Of a DNA stretch of 12,663 bases, positions 6,466 to 12,663 are shown one piece after another; position 1 is the stretch's first letter, and every line of letters starts with the position of its first letter. The stretch is taken from contig QNBZ01000014.1 in the NCBI GenBank assembly GCA_003644295.1, forward strand, positions 1-12,663. The letters are read 5' to 3'. The notes beneath the pieces were generated by a model. The model was not told where the DNA came from and did not search any database. It saw nothing but the letters and a program-made list of their open reading frames with translations. The position numbers were made by a program, and so were the translations under genes. Origin of the DNA: Planctomycetota bacterium (GTDB lineage Bacteria; Planctomycetota; Phycisphaerae; Sedimentisphaerales; Anaerobacaceae).

Positions 6466-6563
6466 ATCAAAATGTAAAATGACAAATCAAATTTCAAAAA
6501 TAGAGATTGCTTTGGTCGCTTTGCTCCCTTGCAATGACAGCTTGTGTCATTTTGCACTTTGAT
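6466..6563. repeat. Small nested-palindrome (MITE/REP-like) element
   Basis: The 174-base gap between rpsD and rpoA contains 19-base inverted arms, ATCAAAATGTAAAATGACA (6466-6484) and TGTCATTTTGCACTTTGAT (6545-6563), matching at 17 of 19 positions. Between them is a shorter imperfect palindrome, ATTGC (6506-6510) to GCAAT (6531-6535), within GAGATTGCTTTGGTCGCTTT and CTCCCTTGCAATGACA. From memory this core resembles a widespread dispersed bacterial repeat whose reverse strand translates to CHC-x-E/G-rich spurious peptides. The copy at 6480-6500 of the 21-bp repeat lies across the left arm. There is no transposase and no clear target duplication. Confidence 0.65.
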
Positions 6564-6614
6564 ATGTAACTTTAATATTAAATTTTGATATTTGAATTTT
6601 TACTGGAGGCCCGT

Positions 6615-7616
6615 ATGAGAGTCAAATGGCGTGGTTTGGAATTGCCGACACGTGTCGAACGAGACGCGATGGTCTCGAACGATAAGTATGGTCGGTTCTT
6701 TATCGAGCCTTTCGAGCGTGGTTTTGGGACCACTATTGGTAATAGTCTAAGACGCGTATTGCTCTCGTCTTTGGAGGGTAGTGCCGTAACGTCCATTAAA
6801 ATAGATGGCGTTGCCCACGAATTTACCTCGATAAAGGGCGTAATGGAGGATGTTACCGATATTGTTTTGAATGTTAAGAGTCTTGCCATTCGGCTTCATA
6901 GCCAGGAGCCGAAGATAATGAAGATTTCTGCAAATAAAGCTGGAGTTCTGACAGCATCTGATATAATCGCAGACCCTGCGATAGAAGTGATAGACAATGA
7001 TTTGGTGCTGGCTACTTTGACCAAAGACATAAAATTTGAGATGGAAATGGTTGTTGAAAACGGGCGTGGATACTTACCAGCTTCCGAACGAATTGCCTCT
7101 GCGGATAGATTCGACCAAGAAGTCGGCAGGATAACACTGGACGCCGTTTATTCACCGGTTACAAGGGTTCGCTATTCGACTGAAGATACCCGTGTGGGCC
7201 AGCGGACAAATTATGACAAGCTGATTCTGGAGATTTGGACCAATGGAACTGTTACACCTGAAATGGCATTGGTTGAGGCCGCCAAGATATTGCGCAAGCA
7301 CATCAATCCGTTCGTACAGTATTCTGAGATGGGAGAAGAGACCATAGCCGACAAAATTACAGAGGAACTACAGGAGGAGAAGGTCGATGAAGAATTAGCG
7401 GAAAAACTGAATATCCCAATTCAAGACCTGGAGCTGTCGGTGAGGGCGAGTAACTGTCTTGAGTCGGTGAAAATGGAGACGGTTGGCCAGTTGGCTAAAA
7501 TGACAGAGGCGGATTTGCTGAAGATTCGCAGCTTTGGTAAAACCTCTCTTCGTGAAATCAAAAGAAAACTCGCCGACATAGGTCTGTCTTTAGGAATGAC
7601 TGGAATTGATGATTAA
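6615..7616 (+). CDS. rpoA: RNA polymerase subunit alpha
   Basis: Alpha dimerises to nucleate core RNA polymerase assembly, and its C-terminal domain contacts UP elements and activators. From the ATG at 6615 the protein has 333 residues, normal length. The N-terminal domain has EPFERGFGTTIGNSLRRVLL near residues 31-50. The linker is acidic (EELQEEKVDEELAEK). The C-terminal domain spans roughly 270-333 with LELSVRASNCLES; R277 corresponds to the DNA-contacting arginine of E. coli (R265). It ends with IRSFGKTSLREIKRKL. CTGGAGG at 6603-6609, five bases before the ATG, is the best Shine-Dalgarno in the window. An upstream in-frame codon at 6585 would only translate the gap element. The last codons and stop lie in a duplicated 19-bp sequence. 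Confidence 0.98.
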   Translation: MRVKWRGLELPTRVERDAMVSNDKYGRFFIEPFERGFGTTIGNSLRRVLLSSLEGSAVTSIKIDGVAHEFTSIKGVMEDVTDIVLNVKSLAIRLHSQEPKIMKISANKAGVLTASDIIADPAIEVIDNDLVLATLTKDIKFEMEMVVENGRGYLPASERIASADRFDQEVGRITLDAVYSPVTRVRYSTEDTRVGQRTNYDKLILEIWTNGTVTPEMALVEAAKILRKHINPFVQYSEMGEETIADKITEELQEEKVDEELAEKLNIPIQDLELSVRASNCLESVKMETVGQLAKMTEADLLKIRSFGKTSLREIKRKLADIGLSLGMTGIDD

Positions 7617-7648
7617 GAATTTAGAATTGATGATTAAGAATTAAGAAT
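7603..7648. repeat. Duplicated rpoA 3' end (19-bp direct repeat)
   Basis: GAATTGATGATTAAGAATT occurs at 7603-7621, where it encodes the last rpoA residues and stop, and again at 7624-7642, with a period of 21 bases. A third fragment, AAGAAT at 7643-7648, abuts the rplQ start codon. The duplication fills most of the rpoA-rplQ gap and leaves no recognisable Shine-Dalgarno for rplQ. The 14-mer TGATGATTAAGAAT recurs at 8207-8220 over the HIT-gene start. Confidence 0.9.
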
Positions 7649-8179
7649 ATGCGTCATAGAATAGCAGGTCGCCGGTTAAGTCGAGATAGTGAGCATCGTT
7701 TGGCTATGCGCCGAAATTTGGTCGCATCACTTTTTGAGCATGAGACGATTTCAACAACGATTGAAAAGGCCAAGGAAGTAAAGCCGTTTGCCGAGAAGTT
7801 GATTACATTGGCTAAAAAAGGAACATTATCAGCCAGACGCCGAGCTATTGCAATGCTCGGCAACCGTAGTATGGTAAGTGATGAAGACGGCAGATTGGTC
7901 AAAAAGGGAACGATAATCGGAAAATTGTTTAGCGAGCTTGGCCCTCGATACCTTGACAGGCCAGGCGGTTATACGAGAATTATTCGTCTGTCTATGAGGA
8001 GATTAGGAGATAACGGACGTCTTGTTTTGTTGCAGCTCGTAGGCGCCGAGGAAAGCTCAAAGAAAGAAGCCCGAACCGCTTCCCAAAAAGCCACTCGTAA
8101 AAGAGTCAAAGATACTGCTACCAAATCAGATACTGCCGAAGAGCGTGATGAAGAGCGTGATGAAGCAAAGCGGCAGTAG
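7649..8179 (+). CDS. rplQ: 50S ribosomal protein L17 with charged C-terminal tail
   Basis: L17 is an early-binding large-subunit protein near the exit-tunnel surface. The conserved part covers residues 1-133: MRHRIAGRRLSRDSEHRLAM, RRNLVASLFEHETISTTIEK, KPFAEKLITLAKKG, then FSELGPRYLDRPGGYTRI and MRRLGDNGRLVLLQLVG. The total is 176 residues against roughly 115-130 for a minimal L17. The last 42 or so residues are a low-complexity tail rich in K, R, E, S and T. The tail contains an exact 12-bp DNA repeat (GAAGAGCGTGAT at 8138-8149 and 8150-8161) that encodes EERD twice. No clear Shine-Dalgarno precedes the ATG. It is the last gene of the alpha operon. Confidence 0.97.
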   Translation: MRHRIAGRRLSRDSEHRLAMRRNLVASLFEHETISTTIEKAKEVKPFAEKLITLAKKGTLSARRRAIAMLGNRSMVSDEDGRLVKKGTIIGKLFSELGPRYLDRPGGYTRIIRLSMRRLGDNGRLVLLQLVGAEESSKKEARTASQKATRKRVKDTATKSDTAEERDEERDEAKRQ

Positions 8180-8208
8180 TAACCCAGATACGGAGGTTTG
8201 CCGCACTG

Positions 8209-8625
8209 ATGATTAAGAATGATTGCATTTTTTGCAAAATGGCAGCCGGACAGGTCCCGGTTACAAAAATTTACGAAGATGAAATCGTTCTTGCTTTTTT
8301 GGATATTGGGCCTGTAAGCGACGGCCATACCTTGGTAATCCCAAAACAGCACTTTGAGAAATTACACGACTGTCCCCAGCAGCTTCTTGGGCAGGTCGGT
8401 TCCTGTCTCGGCAGGATTGCGCGGGCGGTCGAGGTAGCTATGAGTTCTGACGGCTATAATGTATTGTGCAATAACGGCAGGGCGGCCGGTCAACTTGTGG
8501 AGCATTTGCATTTTCATATAATCCCACGCAATAGTGGGGACGGCGTTTTTAACCGTTGGCCGGCTTATAAATATCAGCAGGGAAAGATAGAGGAAATCGC
8601 AGCTAAAATTCGCAGGAGTTTGTAA
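8209..8625 (+). CDS. HIT-family nucleotide-binding hydrolase
   Basis: Histidine-triad proteins hydrolyse or transfer nucleoside phosphates, for example adenosine phosphoramidates (HINT type) or dinucleoside polyphosphates (Fhit-like). The 138-residue protein has the triad HLHFH at residues 99-103 in EHLHFHIIPR. C6 and C9 (CIFC), with H48 and H99, match the zinc site of the HINT branch. DGHTLVIPKQHFEKL and GYNVLCNNGRAAGQLVEHLH are family-typical. The exact substrate cannot be read from the sequence. The ATG at 8209 lies 12 bases after GGAGG (8192-8196), somewhat long, and inside a 14-base sequence shared with the rpoA end. It follows rplQ by 29 bases and is probably co-transcribed with the alpha operon. 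Confidence 0.93.
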   Translation: MIKNDCIFCKMAAGQVPVTKIYEDEIVLAFLDIGPVSDGHTLVIPKQHFEKLHDCPQQLLGQVGSCLGRIARAVEVAMSSDGYNVLCNNGRAAGQLVEHLHFHIIPRNSGDGVFNRWPAYKYQQGKIEEIAAKIRRSL

Positions 8626-8634
8626 TCAGGGTTT

Positions 8635-8659
8635 CAGTTCTTGATAAAGAATTGTTTTT
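8635..8659 (+). terminator. Intrinsic terminator after HIT gene
   Basis: CAGTTCTT (8635-8642) pairs with AAGAATTG (8647-8654) over eight base pairs, one of them G-U, around a GATA tetraloop. TTTTT (8655-8659) follows directly. It stands nine bases after the HIT stop, where the ribosomal operon would be expected to end. The stem is A/T-rich, so its strength is uncertain. The loop region overlaps the -35 box of the tRNA promoter. Confidence 0.6.
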
Positions 8660-8669
8660 GTGGTATTCT
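8641..8669 (+). promoter_or_regulatory. Sigma70-type promoter of tRNA-Met
   Basis: TTGATA (8641-8646) matches the TTGACA -35 consensus at five of six positions. A 17-base spacer leads to TATTCT (8664-8669) as the -10 box (four of six), preceded by TG and one base (8661-8663) as an extended -10. Transcription would begin near 8676, about nine bases before the mature tRNA end at 8685. Confidence 0.65.
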
Positions 8670-8684
8670 AAATGACATAATGAG

Positions 8685-8758
8685 CGCGGGGTAGAGCAGT
8701 CTGGTAGCTCGTCGGGCCCATAACCCGGAGGTCGCAGGTTCGAATCCTGCCCCCGCTA
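8685..8758 (+). tRNA. Initiator-type tRNA-Met (CAT anticodon)
   Basis: The 74-base gene folds as a complete cloverleaf. The anticodon CAT is at 8718-8720. Initiator features are present: an unpaired first base (C1 opposite U72), three G-C pairs at the bottom of the anticodon stem (GGG/CCC), and overall close similarity to E. coli tRNA-fMet. The T arm is GCAGG-TTCGAAT-CCTGC. The 3' CCA is not encoded; A73 is followed by a run of six T (8759-8764), so CCA must be added by nucleotidyltransferase. The anticodon loop reads CCCATAA, so position 33 is C where U is nearly universal. The gene follows its own promoter and the terminator of the ribosomal operon. Confidence 0.95.
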
Positions 8759-8766
8759 TTTTTTCC

Positions 8767-8790
8767 AATCAGCAGCCCCGACTGCTAATT
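8767..8790. terminator. Weak hairpin between convergent tRNA and aldolase gene
   Basis: AGCAG (8771-8775) and CTGCT (8782-8786) form a 5-bp stem with a six-base loop, extended by three further A/T pairs beyond one mismatch. It is the only structure in the 32 bases between the tRNA and the minus-strand aldolase stop. No T-run follows it on either strand; the T6 run (8759-8764) precedes it on the plus strand. It could help end transcription from either side, but this is a weak candidate. Confidence 0.25.
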
Positions 8791-10752
8791 CTATCTTACC
8801 ATTACTTGGCCGGCATCGACTACAAGGGTCTGGCCGGTTATCATTTTAGCTTTATCAGAGGCGAGGAAAACAACCGTATCAGCTATATCTTGTCCCTTTA
8901 TTTCCTTTTTCAGCATCGTTTTGTTGACGTAATAAGGTATCACCTCTTCAGGTCTTATGCCGTATTTTTTCGCACAGACCTTTATATATTCAGGATTCCA
9001 GATTTTTGAGCCCTCAAAGACATTGCCCGGACATATCGAGTTGACTCTAATGCCATATTCGCCAAGTTCCATCGCCCAGCCGCGGCTCATATGCAATTCG
9101 CCGGCCTTGGTTGCATTATATGGAGTATTGTTTTTACTCGGGGCAATCCCGGACTTCGAGCTGATGTTTATTATGTTTCCAGCCATCTGTTGTTTTATCA
9201 TAATCCTCGACGCAGCTTTTGCCATAAGGAAGTATCCTGTCAGATTAACTTCGAGAGTCAATCGCCACTTATCAGCAGGTAAATCTACCAACGGATAAGC
9301 CGGTGCAACACCAGCAGCATTAACCAGAATATCCAACCCGCCCCATTTGTTTAATACTTCATTAAAGGCCTCATCGACACTTTTCTCATCAGTAACGTCG
9401 CAGAAAATTGCCTCTGTTGAAGCGTTTGAAAAATTTTCTCCAATGAGCTTGGCGGTTTCCTGTGCTGCTGTTTTGTCGATGTCCGCAATCGCAACCGCAG
9501 CCCCGGCTTGTGCCAGCCCTGTTGCTATACTTCTGCCGAGGCCACTGCCTGCACCGGTTACAATTGCGATTCGGTCTTTGAGTATTCCTTCACTCGCCCC
9601 GCCTGCAACCTTCTGGCGGAAAGTTTCTGCTTCCCAGTTGTTTATAAAATCTCTTTCGCGCTTACTAAGTGATAAAATACCGCCCATTCTGGAAGCGTTG
9701 TAGCGAATAAAAAGCGAACCATCGACCACCTCTTTGATTATGCCAGCGTTTTTTTCTTTAGCGGCTATAAATAAGCCGATACCCCGCACTATAAAAGCAC
9801 GAGCCGGCTTTTGACCACTCTGAATTTGTGAAAACAACTTTTTAGTAATTCGTTCAGCGGCGGCTTCCTCCAGCCATAAAGCGGGGCCATTTGCATAAAC
9901 TAACTCGTCAGGAGTAAGAGCGGGTTTTGAAAGCAATTTTTTTAAGTTTTTGGATTTCGAATATGAAGCAATTGTAGCATCAGGAAAAAATTTAATCGGT
10001 TGGTATTGGCCGGTTGTTTTGAAAAATGCCTTCCTTATCATTAGTTTAACATCGTTTATTTGTTCGATTTTCGGGAGTTTGATATTAACTTTTGGTGGCT
10101 CTTTGAGTTTGGATGAACATCTGCTTATTACGTCTCGAACGATTTTCAGAGCAGTATTTGGGGTTGCGGCAGTTGCAAACAAGCCGTGTTTTTCAAGGAA
10201 AAGTATCCTTGCTTTTCTGCCGTATTTAATTTGATAGGATTCAGCAAGTTTCTGAATTTTTTTAGCGAGTGTCAAACCAGGATTATCGTAAGGGACCCAA
10301 AGCGGAGGAAATTTTTCATCCTTAAAAAGTTTTTCGAGCAGGGCTTTGCCGTTTTTGGCATTTACATAAGCACCGACAGCGATTGGATGAAGATGTATGA
10401 CACACTTATCAAGTATTGCGTGCAGATTGGCTTCTACGGAAGGCCTGGCGTCTGTCGTTATATCATCATCACAGCTTTTAGCAAGCCGGCTTACGACTTC
10501 AACCCATCTTTTCTGCGGTTCAAGTTTTGTCAGCGAAGGGTCTTTTAATATGTCTAATGTTTTTTCAAGCCGCAGTCTTCTCCAGCCGTTTCTTTCATCC
10601 ATATCTTTCAGGGCTGTTCCGCTTGCCTTTATGTACATATATTTACCGTCGGAAGTTTTTATTGATGTATTTCCGCCGCCACCCTGAACAAGGGTTTTGT
10701 CCCTGCCAACAGTATTTGATATTCTTATAAGCTCAGCTAAGGCCTTATCCAT
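8791..10752 (-). CDS. rhaEW: Bifunctional rhamnulose-1-phosphate aldolase / lactaldehyde dehydrogenase
   Basis: The 653-residue protein is a fusion. The first part, about residues 1-380, is a class II (zinc) aldolase of the adducin-like fold, with GGGGNTS at 24-30, H120 and H122 (IHLHP) and H189 (EKHG) as the likely zinc ligands. The second part, about 390-653, is a short-chain dehydrogenase with nucleotide-binding TGAGSGLG at 399-406, NAAG at 478-481, catalytic serine at 531 or 532, Y545 and K549 (YNATK). The same fusion in Bacillus (RhaEW) cleaves L-rhamnulose-1-phosphate to dihydroxyacetone phosphate and L-lactaldehyde and oxidises the latter to lactate. The start is ATG at 10752, five bases after the rhaA stop, with AAAGG spaced about eight bases upstream. 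The neighbouring rhaA makes the substrate assignment firm; a fuculose-phosphate role is less likely. Confidence 0.93.
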   Translation of the reverse strand: MDKALAELIRISNTVGRDKTLVQGGGGNTSIKTSDGKYMYIKASGTALKDMDERNGWRRLRLEKTLDILKDPSLTKLEPQKRWVEVVSRLAKSCDDDITTDARPSVEANLHAILDKCVIHLHPIAVGAYVNAKNGKALLEKLFKDEKFPPLWVPYDNPGLTLAKKIQKLAESYQIKYGRKARILFLEKHGLFATAATPNTALKIVRDVISRCSSKLKEPPKVNIKLPKIEQINDVKLMIRKAFFKTTGQYQPIKFFPDATIASYSKSKNLKKLLSKPALTPDELVYANGPALWLEEAAAERITKKLFSQIQSGQKPARAFIVRGIGLFIAAKEKNAGIIKEVVDGSLFIRYNASRMGGILSLSKRERDFINNWEAETFRQKVAGGASEGILKDRIAIVTGAGSGLGRSIATGLAQAGAAVAIADIDKTAAQETAKLIGENFSNASTEAIFCDVTDEKSVDEAFNEVLNKWGGLDILVNAAGVAPAYPLVDLPADKWRLTLEVNLTGYFLMAKAASRIMIKQQMAGNIINISSKSGIAPSKNNTPYNATKAGELHMSRGWAMELGEYGIRVNSICPGNVFEGSKIWNPEYIKVCAKKYGIRPEEVIPYYVNKTMLKKEIKGQDIADTVVFLASDKAKMITGQTLVVDAGQVMVR

Positions 10753-10757
10753 ATTCT

Positions 10758-12017
10758 TTACCTTTTACTTGTAACACTGATTTCATAATCTCTTACTTCT
10801 TTGAGCCAATCCGCTCCTGTTGGCACTTCGCTTCTTAAGCAGTAGTAGTCCCAGACTGCACCAAAAGGCATTGTTTTTAATTCTTCAAGCATCGCCAGAC
10901 GCTCTGTAAAATTTCCGTCGTCTTCAAGCTTTTTGAGTATTTCAATCGGCTCAAGCAGCGCTAAAAGAAGCGCTTTTATCATACAACGTGTCCCGATAAC
11001 CCAAGCCGCCAAGCGATTTATGCTTGCGTCAAAGAAATCAAGGCCGATATGAATTTTATCGAGATAATCGCCTCTGATTATTTCCTGCGCAATTGCGATA
11101 AGCTCATCATTCAATATAACAACATGGTCGCTGTCCCAGCGAACCGGCCTGCTTACGTGCAGAAGAATTTCGTCCAAAAAAGTCAGAACCGAGGAAATCT
11201 TGTCAGAAATAACTTCTGTTGGATGAAAATGGCCGGCATCAAGACAAAGCAGCTTTTTGTTTTTGACGGCGTAGCCCATATAAAACTCGTGCGAGCCGAC
11301 TACATAACTTTCAGAGCCGATTCCGAAGAGCTTGCACTCAACGGAATCAAGATTGTAGCTCTTATCAATTTTTCCCTCAAAGATTTCATCGAGCGATTTT
11401 TTAAGTATCTCTCTGTGTCCTTTACGGTCAATCGGAATGTCCTTATATCCGTCCGGAATCCAGATATTTGTAACACAGGGACTGCCGGTTTCTTTGCCCA
11501 TATATTCACCAATTTTTCGACAGGCGATACAATGCTCAACCCAGAATTTTCTTATGTCCTCATCTTTGCTCGAAAGTGTAAATCCACTTGCCGCCTTCGG
11601 ATGTGAGAAACAGGTCGGATTAAAATCCAGCCCCATCCCTCTGGATTTAGCCCAGTTGACCCAGTTTGTAAAATGCTCCGGCCCAAGTTTATCCCGCTCA
11701 ACCTTTTTGCCTCCGGTTTCAGCATAAATTGCGTGAAGATTTAATCTGTGTGTTCCAGGGATAAGACTTAAAGCTTTGTCCAAATCCATCCGCAGTTCAT
11801 CGGCAGTTCGAGCTTTTCCGGGATAATTTCCCGTAGCCATAATGCCGCCATCCAAAACAGCGTCAGGGTTTTCAAATCCGCCGACATCATCACCTTGCCA
11901 GCAGTGCAGAGATACTGATATTTTGCCAAGCTTTTCTATTGCGCTGTCGGTATCAACGCCTATTTTGGCGTAGGTCTCTTTAGCCAGCTCGTATGATTCG
12001 TTAACTTTCTTTTCCAA
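10758..12017 (-). CDS. rhaA: L-rhamnose isomerase
   Basis: RhaA converts L-rhamnose to L-rhamnulose in the first step of rhamnose catabolism; it is a metal-dependent TIM-barrel enzyme. From a TTG at 12017 the protein has 419 residues, the same length as E. coli RhaA. It is strongly similar throughout, for example [36 protein letters not shown] and [16 protein letters not shown]. The metal ligands known from the E. coli enzyme are all present at E227, D260, H263, H287, D295, D297 and D327. I chose the TTG because AAAGGTGG (12030-12023) lies five bases upstream; an in-frame GTG at 12026 overlaps that site. The first 17 bases overlap the upstream dehydrogenase gene, suggesting coupled translation. 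Confidence 0.96.
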   Translation of the reverse strand: MEKKVNESYELAKETYAKIGVDTDSAIEKLGKISVSLHCWQGDDVGGFENPDAVLDGGIMATGNYPGKARTADELRMDLDKALSLIPGTHRLNLHAIYAETGGKKVERDKLGPEHFTNWVNWAKSRGMGLDFNPTCFSHPKAASGFTLSSKDEDIRKFWVEHCIACRKIGEYMGKETGSPCVTNIWIPDGYKDIPIDRKGHREILKKSLDEIFEGKIDKSYNLDSVECKLFGIGSESYVVGSHEFYMGYAVKNKKLLCLDAGHFHPTEVISDKISSVLTFLDEILLHVSRPVRWDSDHVVILNDELIAIAQEIIRGDYLDKIHIGLDFFDASINRLAAWVIGTRCMIKALLLALLEPIEILKKLEDDGNFTERLAMLEELKTMPFGAVWDYYCLRSEVPTGADWLKEVRDYEISVTSKR

Positions 12018-12663
12018 TTTTACCACCTTTCAATTTTAGTAATGTATCTTCCGCTTCCTTATTCCACAGCCCGTCTGCCAAACAATCGCCTATCTCCGGC
12101 ATCACTTTATTGATATCTTTGAGTTCGGTCAGTTGTAAATTCTTACAGATAGGATAAACTACAATCTTGCCGGGAATCCGATGATTTTCTACCGCCCGAA
12201 TTCCTTCGATAGCTCCTTCAAACCCGCTTATCGCAGCGATTGATATATTTGTATCCAGTTTGCCGCTCTGTACCTTTCCAAGCACAGTTTTCATATCGTC
12301 CAGAGTTGAGCCACTTGTCCCGATGAAATACAATTGTTTTTCGATATAACTGTCAAGGTTGATTTCGCATATAACATCGGCGGCGATGCCGGCAAATACA
12401 TTTATAATCGCCCCTTTGGCGGCTGAGTTGACGGCTCCAGCTACCAGTTTTGGTATCGGCGCCATCAAAACAATGTAATTTGACGCTTCGGCAGGGGGAT
12501 TCTTAGTTGGATTATAAGTGTCAAAGCGGACATTGTTTTTATCCGCCAGTGGCTGGGCTATTTTTGCAAGCGACTCAAGCCGTTGGTCGTCCAGGTCGCC
12601 TGCGTGAATAGTAACGCCCTTAACACCCTGACAGATATTGCGAATGACATGCATCGTACCCAT
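12001..12663 (-). CDS. Zinc-type medium-chain dehydrogenase, C-terminal part (cut by window edge)
   Basis: The visible 220 residues run to the right edge of the window and lack the N-terminal half of the protein. The first visible residues, [10 protein letters not shown], resemble the end of the nucleotide-binding GxGPMG-xxH loop of alcohol/sorbitol dehydrogenase-like enzymes, so the first methionine is probably internal. Later segments, [20 protein letters not shown] and IPGKIVVYP, fit the C-terminal half of that fold. About 50 residues follow KIVVYP, where many family members end. Its 3' end overlaps rhaA by 17 bases, placing it in the rhamnose operon. Lactaldehyde/propanediol oxidoreduction or oxidation of another polyol is plausible, but the substrate cannot be told from this part. 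A rhamnulokinase gene is not in the window. Confidence 0.75.
   Translation of the reverse strand: MGTMHVIRNICQGVKGVTIHAGDLDDQRLESLAKIAQPLADKNNVRFDTYNPTKNPPAEASNYIVLMAPIPKLVAGAVNSAAKGAIINVFAGIAADVICEINLDSYIEKQLYFIGTSGSTLDDMKTVLGKVQSGKLDTNISIAAISGFEGAIEGIRAVENHRIPGKIVVYPICKNLQLTELKDINKVMPEIGDCLADGLWNKEAEDTLLKLKGGKIGKES

Noticed and set aside
6168..6557. Minus-strand open frame of about 129 codons over the rpsD-rpoA gap
   Set aside because: It reads antisense to rpsD and through the palindromic gap element, giving the kind of spurious peptide such repeats produce; no ribosome site or family resemblance.
6466..6563. Insertion sequence remnant
   Set aside because: No transposase fragment and no clear target-site duplication; too short for anything but a MITE- or REP-like element.
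8759..8790. Strong terminator between the tRNA and the rhamnose operon
   Set aside because: The T-run precedes the hairpin on the plus strand and no T-run follows the hairpin on the minus strand; kept only as a weak candidate.
9347..9703. Plus-strand open frame of 118 codons within the aldolase gene
   Set aside because: It is the antisense shadow of the dehydrogenase domain of rhaEW, with no ribosome site or recognisable domain.

Overview
The window joins two unrelated blocks. From position 1 to about 8660 on the plus strand it holds the distal half of the bacterial spc operon followed by the whole alpha operon: rplR, rpsE, rplO, secY, adk, map, infA, rpmJ, rpsM, rpsK, rpsD, rpoA and rplQ. 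A HIT-family hydrolase gene follows in the same direction. An initiator-type tRNA-Met gene with its own promoter comes next. From 8791 to the right edge, on the minus strand, lies part of an L-rhamnose catabolic operon. In transcription order it has a medium-chain dehydrogenase cut by the window edge, L-rhamnose isomerase (rhaA), and a fused rhamnulose-1-phosphate aldolase / lactaldehyde dehydrogenase (RhaEW type). The two blocks converge, with only about 32 bases between the tRNA and the end of the aldolase gene.

The organism is a bacterium. My best guess is Planctomycetota (Phycisphaerae/Sedimentisphaerales-like) or a neighbour in the PVC group, at moderate to low confidence. The grounds are the missing rpmD, frequent TTG starts, uneven Shine-Dalgarno use, A/T-rich repeat-filled gaps inside an operon that is usually compact, and an anaerobic-type sugar catabolic operon. 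None of these is diagnostic alone.

The coding content is conventional. The proteins look intact, and the metal ligands or catalytic motifs are present in Adk, MetAP, L36, S4, HIT, RhaA and RhaEW. The unusual content lies between the genes. Almost every gap in the ribosomal operon carries its own repeat: a seven-copy 14-bp tandem array before rplR; a dispersed 39-bp repeat before secY and before rpsM; a hairpin swallowing the map stop codon; a hairpin plus 7-bp tandem repeats before rpsK; a 21-bp repeat shared by the gaps before rpsD and rpoA; a small nested-palindrome element before rpoA; and a duplicated rpoA tail before rplQ. The tRNA has C at position 33, where U is almost universal.

I found no clearly new enzymatic or defence system. 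The items most worth checking are the C33 initiator tRNA, the intergenic repeat families, the map-infA hairpin, and a terminator whose loop overlaps the tRNA promoter.
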